Source: Ophioderma brevispina (taxonomy: Eukaryota > Echinodermata > Ophiuroidea > Amphilepidida > Ophiodermatidae). From it: 64,000 nucleotides of DNA. The first letter of the stretch is position 1. Each line of letters begins with the position of its first letter. The translations under genes and the position numbers were made by a program. Positions 23,043 to 33,430 of the stretch are shown here, in pieces. The notes under the pieces were generated by a model. It was given only the letters and a program-made list of their open reading frames with translations, had not been told where the DNA came from and ran no database searches. Location of the stretch: the NCBI GenBank assembly GCA_023653785.1, contig JAMKCH010071878.1, positions 20,958 to 84,957 on the forward strand, read 5' to 3'.

Positions 23043-23240
23043 CGGCACCCGAAGCAATGACGCTTCTGCGGGGAAGACGTTCTGACGGCAGTCCGCAGCA
23101 TGCCGCTTGCGCCCCTGACGGGGAATAGTCAGGACGGCATCGTAGCAATGCGCCCCTGAGGGGAGGGGAAACGTCCGACAGGACCGCAGGCAATGGGTCC
23201 CCGAGTCTGACCGGCACGCAAAGCAATCCTGATGTTCCGA
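23043..23240. repeat. GC-rich minisatellite, about five ~45-bp units
   Basis: Units begin CGGCA or GGACCG at about 23,043, 23,086, 23,135, 23,180 and 23,212. They share the pattern CGGCA..CGCAGCAATG, then CGCCCCTGCGGGG (a small hairpin), then a linker ending GTCCGAC. The two minus-strand open stretches across this interval reflect repeat composition and are not genes. Confidence 0.65.
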
Positions 23241-23337
23241 CTGACAATTGCAAAAAGGAATAAGTTGCAAATTAATTGCTTGCAATTGCCATCGGACACG
23301 TGTTCTAAGGGCTAAGGATGAGTCAGCCTTCTGCCAG

Positions 23338-23411
23338 AATTCAGTATTCTGCCACCACATCTTTTCACATGCGTTTATCTGGCGGCTGCCGAATTCATAG
23401 GGTGGTGGCAC
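23338..23411. repeat. Small inverted-repeat element TGCCACCAC, copy 1
   Basis: About 75 bp bounded by ATTCTGCCACCAC on the left and GTGGTGGCA on the right. Copies 2 (24,573-24,651) and 3 (24,845-24,925) share the interior TTCAACATG..TTTATTC..GTTGAGGCTGC. Three copies in 1.6 kb point to local spread of a tiny foldback sequence. Confidence 0.7.
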
Positions 23412-23553
23412 AATAATTAAATTATAGAACCCCCAGAAGCCTCGAGACAGTAATATAAAAAATGCCGTCAGACGGTAGTATCACATTTGTTTGACCACAA
23501 TCCATCCACAGGAAGAATGAGGGTATAGGGGTATGGTAGGTGTATATAGACCA

Positions 23554-23592
23554 TGACTTCACGGTAATGTGAAGCTACCACATTACCCGTTA
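23554..23592. repeat. Short hairpin
   Basis: CACGGTAATGTG and CACATTACCCGT face each other across a 7-base loop at about 23,561-23,591, a simple stem just left of the element at 23,609. Confidence 0.5.
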
Positions 23593-23608
23593 GTATACGT
23601 GGCTCCAA

Positions 23609-23752
23609 ATTTGAGTAATAATTTCTTGGCTCTGGCGTACGCGCGCGTTGCTTGAAATGCGTCTACGTGCAACCCAGTGTGCCGCCGTTTTTGGCGGGGA
23701 AAGAGGATCGCGTACCTAGTAAATTGGCCAAGAAAAATTATTACTCCAACTA
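23609..23752. mobile_element. ~144-bp inverted-repeat element (MITE-like)
   Basis: TTTGAGTAATAATTTCTTGGC on the left faces GCCAAGAAAAATTATTACTC on the right. The outer ~22 bases are nearly perfect inverted repeats, and CGTACGCGCG / CGCGTACC extends the pairing further in. It has no coding capacity. The GC-rich core contrasts with the AT-rich arms. Confidence 0.7.
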
Positions 23753-23846
23753 TAGGTCCCCGTCAGCAATAACAAGCAATTAGTGCTTTTAAAAGATTGT
23801 CGGTTGGGACGTTTTCCCCGCAGCATGTTAAATGTTAATGTCCGAC

Positions 23847-23965
23847 CGGCAGTTCGCAGTTCGCAGCCATGTGCCCCTGCGGGGGAAACTTCCGACAGGC
23901 TGTCCACGGCAATGCGCCCTTCTGTGGGGGAATGGAAAAAATGTTGACCGGCAATTACAAGCAAT
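23847..23965. repeat. GC-rich minisatellite, second block
   Basis: Two further units of the 23,043 minisatellite: CGGCAGTTCGCAG..GTGCCCCTGCGGGGG then AACTTCCGACA, and CACGGCAATGCGCCC..TGTGGGGGAATG. A partial unit leads into a CAAGCAATTG..CAAATTGCTTG foldback. Confidence 0.6.
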
Positions 23966-24012
23966 TGAAACAAATTGCTTGTTAATTTGCGTTCAGACGG
24001 TAATATGGGCAA

Positions 24013-24572
24013 ACGCTAAGCCTAGGGAGTGTTTCATAATACATTTGGTTGTAGGGGGCTGGAAGAAAATTAGACTCGTGTACACAGTCCTGTCATGGAT
24101 GGGAAGTTTCGGATATTCATTTTTTGTCCCCCCCCAGCCAAGGGAATGAAAAGTCGTTGTTTAAGATTTGCGTTCGTCGCCCCGCATTGCTCCCAAAACT
24201 GCCGCCAAAAATTTTCATATTTAATTTCAAAAAAATTCAAAATCATTCAAATATCTAGAAGGAGACAAATTGCAACAAAACAACATGACAAGCTCAAGCG
24301 TACATCATGCAGAGGCTCTCTGAACATGACAAACTTCTACCTGGGCTCGTGCCATTTGAAAAAATGTGCAGACGCCAAATCTAAAACTTTCCATGACTCG
24401 AGCTGCTTGATAATTTTTTGATGCGCCTCTAGGCTTGGGACAATTTGTTTTTGTTTACATGTTTATCTCCCCCATATTCCACCCCCCGTTATGCAGTTTA
24501 TGAACACTCCGTACAAATGCTTTTTTTTTTTTATTAAACATGCTAACTGCTTATCCATAAAATATGGGAATG
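24013..24572. other. Unassigned spacer
   Basis: No gene recognised. It contains a C-run (24,128-24,136) and a T-run (24,522-24,532). Confidence 0.45.
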
Positions 24573-24651
24573 CATTAGTATTCTGCCACCCATCCTTCAA
24601 CACATGTTTATTCTCGTTGAGGCTGCCGCCGATCCTTAGGATTGTGGCACA
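24573..24651. repeat. Small inverted-repeat element TGCCACC, copy 2
   Basis: See copy 1 at 23,338. The shared landmarks are ATTCTGCCACC, CCTTCAACACATGTTTATTC, GTTGAGGCTGCCG and TGTGGCAC. The right arm has lost one GTG triplet. Confidence 0.65.
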
Positions 24652-24844
24652 TACTAAATTCTTCCTTTTTTTAAGGTGCAAAGGATATATTCTGTTGTCA
24701 AGGTTTTTAAACGGTGGCGAAAATATGGTACGACGTCTATTAGTATACCTGTCGTGCCTGTGGAATTCAGCTCGGCGGGCTTGATTTCACAGCCAGTGGT
24801 GTCGAGCCAGTCTGTGACCGTGGCCGTACCGTACATGCGTATTA

Positions 24845-24925
24845 ATTCAGTATTCTCGCCACCACATTCTTCAACATGAAGTTTATTCACGTTGAGGCTG
24901 CTGATTCATAGGGGGGTGGTGGCAC
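24845..24925. repeat. Small inverted-repeat element TGCCACCAC, copy 3
   Basis: See copy 1 at 23,338. It begins ATTCAGTATTCTCGCCACCA and ends GGGGTGGTGGCACAC, with the TTCAACATG and GTTGAGGCTGCTG landmarks inside. Confidence 0.7.
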
Positions 24926-25745
24926 ACACAGTACAAAATATTTTCTGAAATGATCCAATTTCTGGTCAGGTTTCAAGCTGTAGCAAGTTAACGTTAGTTT
25001 CAAATTTCTATTCAAACCTTGTTCAAACTGCTATCGTCTCTGTCAGTTGCTATCTTACATCGTGATAGCATTACGAACAGTCCGCGACACTTATCACATC
25101 CATTTCAAACATGCTGTCATGTAGCAGAGATGAAGGAATGAAAACAGGTCATTGCCAACAGGAGTGCATGCCAACAGACAGCAACAGTAAATTCAAAATC
25201 GGAATCACCATTCCGGCGAACGAAATGTGGGGGGCCCAACTTCTTCTTCGCCTTGTTTGTGTTATTTTTGATAATAATTTAATCAATTAATAATTACAGA
25301 TGATTAATTCTGGCAACAATAAAACAAAAGTATATTTCAGTTCATTTGACAGTCTCATTCTAGATGTCATTTCAGCAAGCAGCATTTCTCATCTAGATGT
25401 ATTTCAGCAAGCAGCATTGGCTTCTGACAAATGAGGAAGAGGAGAAGGCGGTGTTTGTATTTTTTTTTTTTAAAAGACACTAAAATATGGCTGTTTTCAT
25501 CTGAAAATTTATTCAGTTGCATGAGAAAAAAGCGAGACTTTTTTTTTTAATTAAGTTGCTTAACAGGAAGCGATCCCCTAGAGGTCTTAAGAATCCACGA
25601 GAGTGACTGTGTGGCCTGGGGGCTTTAATAAACCAAATTAGGCCTATTCCATTCATCACATTTCAGGATTGAAAACAGATTAATTTAATATACTTAGAAA
25701 GATATAAAAAGAAGGCCCTTTAAAGGGGCAACCAGAGATTTTTTT
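24926..25745. other. Unassigned spacer
   Basis: No gene recognised. A short direct repeat of TTTCAGCAAGCAGCATT lies at about 25,370-25,420 (two copies ~30 bases apart). Confidence 0.45.
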
Positions 25746-25886
25746 GGTAGACGTTTCATATAGAAGTCCCATGGATGCACATGAGTATTGCCATTCATTC
25801 CCGTCATGTGCTGTATGCCGTTGTGCAGTAAATCAATTGTAATACCTCCTTTGCATCACTGGGACTTCTATATGAAAACGTCTACC
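25746..25886. mobile_element. Foldback element (GTAGACG family), copy 1
   Basis: A ~140-bp element whose ends are near-perfect inverted repeats of about 46 bases beginning GTAGACGTTTCATATAGA and AGTCCCA. A second copy with the same arms and similar centre (GTGCTGTATGCCG here, GCGCTGTATGGCG there) lies at 39,632-39,783. There is no coding capacity; it is a classic MITE layout. Target duplication is not clear. Confidence 0.85.
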
Positions 25887-26499
25887 TTCATTTGCTGGGT
25901 GCGGGGGGCGGAGCAAGGGGGGGGAGTGAAATTTGGGAGCGAAAGTGCTGTTGTTTAAGATTTAAAAAAAGAAAAAGGTCCCCCCCCCCCCTTGATGCAC
26001 AATGGTTTAAAATTAATTCTATTTAATGTAACTACTAAAAAAAAATACAATGACCCTAATATAATATGGAGTTTTTAAAATTGTAACACTTATTGCAGGG
26101 GGCACAATGATGATGTTAACCCATAAAATTTAAGAATGGGTCAGAATGGGTACTCTTTCTGTCTGATCTATAACTGCAGCTATGGCCTTGGCCACCATCT
26201 TGTCATCACATAGGGCGACATATCATTATGGCATCCTGTTCATTGTAAAATAATGGCCCTGATGCGGAATGCCTTACAAATTGTTGAAATTTGACTTAAG
26301 TATAGCTTCCTCAGGCGCGCCTATTTTCAGCCGAATGGCCTGATGCGCATGCCTATAATTATAAACAAAAATTGCTGATACAATGCAATTTTCATCTTGA
26401 ATGGTTAGAAAACTTGAAATGAAATTGAGGGCTAGTATGTTTCTCAGGATTTGCTGTGAATTTTGTTCGCGGGGTACACCCTAGCTTTCGATGCCAGAA
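25887..26499. other. Unassigned spacer with G and C runs
   Basis: A G-rich run (25,901-25,927) and a C-run (25,980-25,992) bracket about 60 bases. This could be the remains of a G-run element, but inverted repeats beyond the runs are not evident. Nothing else recognised. Confidence 0.4.
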
Positions 26500-26702
26500 C
26501 AGTATCTATAGCATTCAGACACCATCCTTAGAACCGAGGTCTAAGAAAATGGCCGGTGAAGGCTAGTCCTAGTAGTTCTTAGGATTCGTCGAAATTGCTG
26601 GTGGAGGGGAATCTAGCCATTCGAATGCAAGGAACATGGAATCTATACATTCAGGACACCACCCTTAGACACCGACGGGTCTAAGCGACTGGTGGTGAAT
26701 GG
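26500..26702. repeat. Direct repeat of a hairpin-forming unit (two copies)
   Basis: Units at 26,500-26,562 and 26,637-26,702 share ATCTATA..CATTCAG..ACACCA..CCTTAGA..CCGA..GTCTAAG. In the second, CATTCAGGACACCACCCTTAGAC faces GTCTAAG..GGTGGTGAATGG, a strong hairpin. The first copy is a degraded version of it. Confidence 0.6.
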
Positions 26703-28167
26703 TAAATTAGCATTTCGCTTTGGTAAGGGCATTAATATGAGGCTTAAGACATCCAGGGAATTTGTAGGCTAACTGTAGTTTGCCGTAACTTTAATCAATA
26801 AATGTGGTCTATTACATGCATTTCATTAGGACTCGTACTCGTTGATAATTAAAACCACAAAGGTCACAGACGGTCAAATAAGGTGCATGCCGCGCCGCCG
26901 AGAATCAACTCTAGCGGTGTTTCCTCGTGTTACACGCCATTTCCGCGTCGTCTGCTGAATTTAATTTCGCCGGGGACATTAATTATAAAATCGTTCTGTT
27001 TACCCATAAGCGCGCTGATTTGGGCTTAATAATTTCAGGTGAGGGCCAATATATTTAAAAAGGCTTACAAACCAATGCAAAAATTGCCATTGGGAAAAAT
27101 CTAGAGGGCCGCACTATTTTTCAAATGTGCCAGGTCTCTTTAAGGGAATGCTATAGAAATTAAGGCGCTGCGACAATACTTGATGTTATGTGTCTTGATC
27201 CAGAATAGTGCACAGTCTCCAAAGGGGAGCAGTTGGAATTAGAGAGCGGTCCATTTTCGGCGAAACCAGTTGGCGTTCCTTTTCGATTCCATTCAAAAAA
27301 TTCATATCCCCCCCCCCAAATTAAAAAATTAATTTCCATTTAAAATTTCATTTTTCCCTCTCTCTTGATTAGAATTTTCATATTACCCCTCTGTCCACAA
27401 TTTTGTGCCCTATTCCCTCTGACAATCCTGCATTCACCCTCGGTGGTAAATAATACCCCCCCCCAGAAGCAAACACAACAGCACCCTCGTGCTTCAACAT
27501 GTCATATTAGTGTTGTTTGTAAAAGACAACTGAGGGTTTCGAACATGCAAGATAGTCGATAGTTATAGTACTATCACCAACTTGTAGCTGTAGTGGTGGG
27601 AGTTTCTCAATGATTGTCGGGCACCGACTTAAGAACTTCAGTTTTATTATTATCGCATGAATTTGTTTCATTCAATTTTTTCAGATCTGTTATGCAGATT
27701 TCAGGGGCCCCTTGCAGCAGCAGGGGAACAAAAAATTATCCAACACTCCTTGTGGCATTATTTCCAGGAGAAACGCTTTTCAATAACAAAGTTGCTAGGA
27801 ATTGTCTGATAACTTACCTGTTATGTGAAATAATTAAAGGACTATCAGTGATTGCCAAATCAGAAAATCAAATAAATCATCCAAAATCAGATAATTTGCA
27901 TGTAGTAAATACTGCAAGTGAATATGAAAGGCAAACCTAATATAAGGACAATAGCCGACATTTTAGTCATTACTATCCATACGGAACTTACTACAACACG
28001 TAATTGAATGGAATTCCTATCTTTGAAATACTGCTGTTTCTTCCTTTTGTCATTGTTATTGGAAAAAAATAAATGATGGAATTCTGCGGGCTTATTCTCA
28101 CTTTTAGAATACTTCTGGAAATTTCTAATCTTTATACTCTTGGGGTAGTGCCTTTAACGAGGGAGCA
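26703..28167. other. Unassigned spacer
   Basis: No gene recognised. C-runs lie at 27,309-27,318 and 27,457-27,465. Open stretches at 27,365-27,562 and 27,614-27,940 show no family resemblance. Confidence 0.45.
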
Positions 28168-28350
28168 TGATAAATGGCCAGAAACATGGGAAGGGACATG
28201 AAGTTATAAGAGTTTCAATATTAAAAGTCTTGTGTATTTACTGAGAAGCCTCAAAGGAGGAGATGGTTTAATACAATCTGTCATTTTCTTGACATCGGCC
28301 CCTGGCAAAATCTTTTGGGATAGATATGAATTACCGAAACAATCAGGTAG
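28168..28350. repeat. Locally duplicated segment, copy 1
   Basis: This segment and 29,150-29,275 share AAACATGG..GGACATGAAG-like sequence, ATTAAAAGTCTTGT and TTACT..GAGAAGCC, then TTTTTGGG.ATGATTATGAAT-like sequence. They look like a diverged direct duplication about 970 bases apart, with a SINE in between. Confidence 0.5.
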
Positions 28351-28784
28351 CCAAAGTCATTGTTTTTCTCACAAAGTGTGCACAGATGTACGCCTTATCG
28401 TCTCAATAACTGCAAGTCAGTATACAATCTTCTTGATGAAAGCTTAGTATTAACTTTTCGAGTGTACCACGCTAAAAGATGTGAAATTAGCTTTTATCAA
28501 TTTGAAGTTCAATTTCACCCCTCTTGTAAAATCTCATATTTCCTCAACATACTGTAAGATATTAGTAGTAGTGGTGTTTACTATCAGATAATACAGATCG
28601 TAATACGTTGAGAATTTAAAGTGCAATAACAAATACTACTCAAAGAGTAAATTAGAGGAGTAGAATTTGTCTTTAAATAGTTAATTTTTATCCATTTCAT
28701 ACAACGTGTGATTTTATTTAATCGGAAAAATGTGGCTGGATAATCCAGGAAAGCCTCTACAGGAAGCTTAATCCATTGGGGTCC
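28351..28784. other. Unassigned spacer
   Basis: Nothing recognised on either strand. Confidence 0.45.
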
Positions 28785-29118
28785 GTTTACCAGGATGGAA
28801 ATTGGACAGCCAGGGGTAAGGTAGGTAATAACCTACTCTTACATACATGCCAAGGGATGATCTCCGACGTGGGACCCGCGGCTAACGTCCCCTTCGAAGG
28901 GCGGGGTATTCTCACGGTTTGTTTGCCCAAGTCCAACTGAACCATGGGGAGAACGAATTCCAATTAATAGATATTGTACATATTAAATCCAGAATTTAGT
29001 ACCGATTAAATAACTGCAAAGGTGGTCCCGCGTGAATTGAACCGGGGACCTTTAGCACCAAAGGCTAATACCCGAACCAGTGGGTCACGCTCTTCCCCCT
29101 AACCAGTGGGCCTACGTC
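28785..29118 (-). mobile_element. tRNA-derived SINE
   Basis: Read on the minus strand, a tRNA-like head (about 29,096-29,021) has an A-box-like GACCCACTGGTTCGGGTA, an anticodon-stem-like CCTTT..AAAGG, and a B box GGTTCAATTC, and ends CGCGGGACCACC. A second A-box-like CCACTGGTTAGGG lies just upstream, suggesting a small head duplication. The body downstream contains GAAGGGGACGTTAGCCG then CGGGTCCCACG and CATCCCTTGGCATGTATG. The GACGTTA..GGTCCC block is reminiscent of conserved central domains shared by invertebrate SINEs. Pol III transcription and L1/CR1-type machinery supplied in trans would be expected for the family. The 3' end is uncertain. Confidence 0.65.
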
Positions 29119-29149
29119 ATTGTAAAAAAGTTTCAACTCTGTCAGGTGT

Positions 29150-29275
29150 GAGCATGAAAGTATCATAAACATGGAGATGGAGAGGAAGATAAAATGTTTG
29201 AATGTTAAAAGTCTTGTTCGTCAATTACTTGAGAAGCCATCAAAAACTTTTTGGGGATGATTATGAATAAGTAAG
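29150..29275. repeat. Locally duplicated segment, copy 2
   Basis: Partner of 28,168-28,350; the shared landmarks are given there. Confidence 0.45.
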
Positions 29276-30419
29276 CCAATCAAACAGCGAATTCATCCTT
29301 TCCGGCGGTTAGAGCAGCACGAAGTAACGCTCTAGTCCTCTCATTAATTCCGTCATTTAATGTTATCCTTTTAAAACAGGACTTTCTTTGCTCGTTAAAA
29401 CAATATTTGGAGATATGAGATATAACAATTGCTGTGATTCTCATGACGCGTATTGTGCGCCACCAGTGATGCTCTTGTCAGTCCCATTTTACCGCAAGGG
29501 TCAACATTCGCCGTCCCTGTCTCAATTGGGATTAACACCCAAGTAGTGAGATATTATGTTTTAAAAAATCTTAACCATGGCTCAACGAAGGAGTCTGTTG
29601 TAATTGATAGAAATGTTTTTAGTTGACCGTCAGTAATTGCCGTTGTAGTGTGCATTTGAACGCAAAAAACATCACTTATATTGAACAAACAAGGCATTCC
29701 TTGGTGCTTTGCAACAGTGTGCTTCGCCATCCTCAAGGTAATATAATGAAGGTATCCATGAATGAATGATGGGAATAACTATGGTATGGAGGACGTTTGT
29801 TGATTTAATTACAAATGGAGAGAAGATACATGTAGAAATGGTTAAGTAAAATATAATCATAAACGATAGAATCAATTAATTTTCTTGCATTACTACTAAT
29901 GAACAACTTTTATTCTTTGTGGAAATGTAAACAGCATTTGAAAATATGAAAGTCGGGGATAAATTTAAAACCATCAATGATTGAATGTGTTCTGCGATGC
30001 GTGCTCCGCCTTCTATAAGAGTCAATTGTTTTGTGTCCCAATAATGCAATTAAAAAGATAGTACTCCATAAGACTCCATGTAAACATCTTTTGTGGGTCC
30101 CTAAAGTTTTACTTCAGGTCCCCAAAGAAATGCATACACTGACATAGGCGAGATGGACCAACCATAGTAACTCATTTGTCAGAATCTTACACGTCTTGGC
30201 AGACCTTCTGTCCATTTCCTAAAAAAAAAAAAAAAAATAAAATATTTCCTTATGGATTAGTAAGAAATCTAAGCTATATTTTCCAAACAAACACCCCAAA
30301 TTTTACCTAAAAGATTACAGTCATATTGTTTAAAACTAAATTCTTGGGTGGCATTTTTGAATTGAGTAAAAGTAATTAAAAAGTAGTATATATTCACTTT
30401 CATATAATAATGCGAATGT
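29276..30419. other. Unassigned spacer
   Basis: No gene recognised. An A-run lies at about 30,221-30,237. Confidence 0.45.
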
Positions 30420-31817
30420 GACAACACTGCGTAGTTGTTCAAACCGGTATACTTTTTGACTCATCTGTAGAATGCAAATTCTTTCTGTGTCTTTCAAATT
30501 AAGGTAGTTGTTGTATTCGCACTGTGAATGAAGTACGACGCAATATATAGAGGATGTTTGCAATTTTAACAGGTGAGAACATTAAACCATCACCGACCGT
30601 TCAAATTATTAAGTTGTGAGTAAAGCGAATGAAAAAGTAAATGATAGAAAAACAAAGAATGAAAGTTTCTTTAATTGTATCGGATATGAATAAATCTAGC
30701 CATACTTGTGCCATGTGTTGGCAGTCTAACTACTCTAAGAGTATCGTAATCCCTAGAATTCTATAGAGATTTATCAAACCTGTAAAAACTTGAATTTAAT
30801 TTCTAATCCTAAGCATGAAGAGGAACAAATAATGGATACACAATGGTAATAAGGCTGAAGCCTGTTTTTTTGGGGACCCATTGCCAACTGAGCAAATCCA
30901 CGATAATAAACCTTTTTACACAATTGATTATATGTTCTAACAATGTCGTCTGCCCATAATCCCCATTATGTTTCATTAACTCGGTGTGTGTAAATGGGTT
31001 TTTCTTTTTCTGGCTACGAGAGAGATTTAACATTGTCTCTTCTTTGCAAGGCCGTATAAAAGGAACCACTGTAGAGATCGAACTATGCGCTGCCAAAATG
31101 CATACTCTTTCATATTTCACTTGCAGAGGATCTTGCAAATGTTTAAATTTCCCCATCAAGCGGTTTCAGTCATTAGCTCGAACTAAGGGTATTGGTTATA
31201 TGCTACTACTCTACATACTTAAGTGTAAGAATATTTAATGTTTGTATAACTGTGTTCACTGTATAATAACACAAAACCATTCCTGCACTAGACCCTTCCA
31301 AGTTTGTAATTTACATTCACTGAATAACGCATTGTAATATTTGAAAAAAGTCTTATTAAAAGTATAAAATATAATTCAGAAGCCCGGGGTCGGATCTCGA
31401 AGTAATCGTTTGGGTAATTTAATTAATTATCTGTGTAGTTTCTACATTTGTTTTTATGTAAGTCAAGATGAGATTCTATTTTTGTTGTAATATATGAGCA
31501 TATGTGACTCTAAGATCTAATATTTAGATTATCTCCATTTATGTTGAGAATTACCGTTATTATTACCATAAGTTTTTCATTAGGTGTACAGATATAATAT
31601 CAAAAGTTTTGAAATCCCATTTTTCTAACTTTTCATTGAACCCTTTGTGCCTTTAAACGATCATTTTTAAATGGTTTCTATTGCTTTATCGTCTTTTTCC
31701 CCTGTTTCAATGTGTATTATTACTCACAATTGATCTGATAAATCACACAGGCTCATATATCTCAGTTGGCCATTAGAAAACGTGTTGTATTTAATATTGG
31801 GATACCTATTTGCCTAA

Positions 31818-33130
31818 CATTCCCTCAGGCATCGCTAGACATTTTGTCAGGGGGGTGTAAGTGAAGAAATGTTTTGCTGCAGTAAGAGTCCTTGGAAGCG
31901 TAGTGAGCGAATAAAACAATACAACTAACGGCGAACGGTTTTCGGGCCCACTAAGGGCCGTTGGAATTGTCCTAATAGAATGCTCTTACAGACCATTTGT
32001 TCTTGATCGTGTTGAACTGCACCCGCAAGTGCCTTGAACAAACCGGCTCAAACCGGAAATCCATGACGGTGGGGTACAGGTGCCCGCTTTAGGGCCCCTG
32101 GCGGGGTGCAGGGGCACAGCCCCGCCGGTTCCATGGGCGGAGCCCCTGTAAGCTCTTGGATTTAAGCTATTCAAACCTTCAAAATGACCCCACTGTTTCA
32201 GGGGTAAATAATAGTAACCAATTCAAAGTACAGACCACGAGTAAAGACTGGTTGCTCACTTTGCTCACTGAGACGGCAGTATACACTGTATAACTTGTAC
32301 TGCCAAAAGAGAATTGCATATAGCGAGCGCCAATGTCTTAATGGGTTGGTGCAGGATCAGAGCCCTTCTGGGGGTTCAGGGGGCGAAGCCCCCGAAGCTC
32401 TGGAGTTACACTTTTGAGGGTTAAATGGTAACCAATTCAAAGGAAACGACTGGTTTCAATCTTTTGCCCACTGAGACGGGCAGTATAACTTTGTACCGCC
32501 GAAGGGGTAACTATACACATTATAGCTAGTGCCATGTCTTTAACGGATGCGTTGCATGAGCAGAGCCCTGCGGAGTCCATTTGCGGAGCCCCCGAAGCTC
32601 TTGGATTTTAGCTATTCGAAAGGTATTTTCGAAGGTTAGGTATAGTCTTTAATTCAAATGACAGCCCCAGTAGACCTATCAGTTTATGGTGCGGGGGCTA
32701 GGTGAATCGATCCCTACTCAATTTTTTTTCTTGACCACGTCAGCTCCCCGACTGAAATTCCCCTTAGACTGGTAGACCAAACTGGGGATGAGCCATGGCT
32801 CCCCTCGTGTTCCAAATTTTACTTTACACCTTTTGATCACAAGTACGGTTGGCACATTAACCATTCATGATTACCGTTGGTTACCGTTGGCTTGAGGGGA
32901 AGCCAATATTTGTGATTTTGGGATTTATGTAAAGTCTGGATTTCAAGTCTCATGCGGTCTCCTTTGTTTCATTCTATACTTTCCCCTTCTCTCGTTCTTT
33001 TCTCTCTCTTATCCCCTCCTTGCTTTCTCTTCTCTTTTCCTTCTCTCTCTTCCCTTTTCTTCTTCTCTTTTTGAGGATCGCTGGGGGGGGTTTCCACCCA
33101 CACCCCCCATGGCGACGCGCCTGCTTCCCT
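31818..33130. mobile_element. hAT-like non-autonomous element with target duplication
   Basis: The 1,298-bp body is 31,826-33,123. It starts CAGGCATCGCTAGACATTTT and, on the other strand, CAGGCGCGTCGCCATGGGGG, a match to the CAGG..CGTAGC.AGG ends of 13,847-14,285. CATTCCCT precedes it (31,818-31,825) and C-TTCCCT follows (33,124-33,130, one base lost). Unit 2 has a single uninterrupted CATTCCCT at 41,671-41,678. The 8-bp duplication fits hAT. Inside are about 2.5 direct repeats of ~215 bp (GTAACCAATTCAAAG at 32,213 and 32,428; GAGCCCC..AAGCTCT at about 32,130, 32,380 and 32,590) and a CT-rich stretch at 32,960-33,075. No transposase is seen. Confidence 0.8.
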
Positions 33131-33430
33131 GTACTGGATGTGTCATTAAGAGAAGTGCTGTTATGTGTATAGGTCCTCTTCTATATGTGTTGGATATTAT
33201 TTTTTGAATGGTAACAGAGCAGTCTAACTAACGGTCTCTCGATGTTACATTACAAACGGCTTCCATATTCATCGTACCAAGTCGTGAGATTTGGCGACAG
33301 ATCATTTAACGTATTTGATCCTAGGCTGTGGAACAAGCTTCCTGTTACTATTCGAGAGGCACCTTCCCCCAGTGTCTTTAAACTGCTCCCTGAAAACATA
33401 TTTATTCTGATGTTTACAATTTGTTATCTT
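33131..33430 (+). pseudogene. Non-LTR RT C-terminal fragment (unit 1)
   Basis: Conceptual translation gives FGDRSFNVFDPRLWNKLP followed by VTIREAPSPSVFK (33,289-33,380), the C-terminal signature of CR1/L2-like retrotransposon proteins (GDRSF..AAPRLWN.LP..IR.A.S...FK). Only this tail survives. The equivalent part of unit 2 (41,700-41,990) keeps more N-terminal sequence, so unit 1 has lost an internal segment near 33,170-33,240. The insertion predates the duplication because both units carry it. Confidence 0.75.

Noticed and set aside
22887..23411. 174-codon minus-strand open frame
   Set aside because: It runs across the GC-rich minisatellite and a small inverted-repeat element. An overlapping frame is open too, so it is explained by repeat composition.
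25900..25995. G-run/C-run element like that at 15,232
   Set aside because: Opposed G and C runs are present, but no inverted repeat or target duplication continues beyond them.
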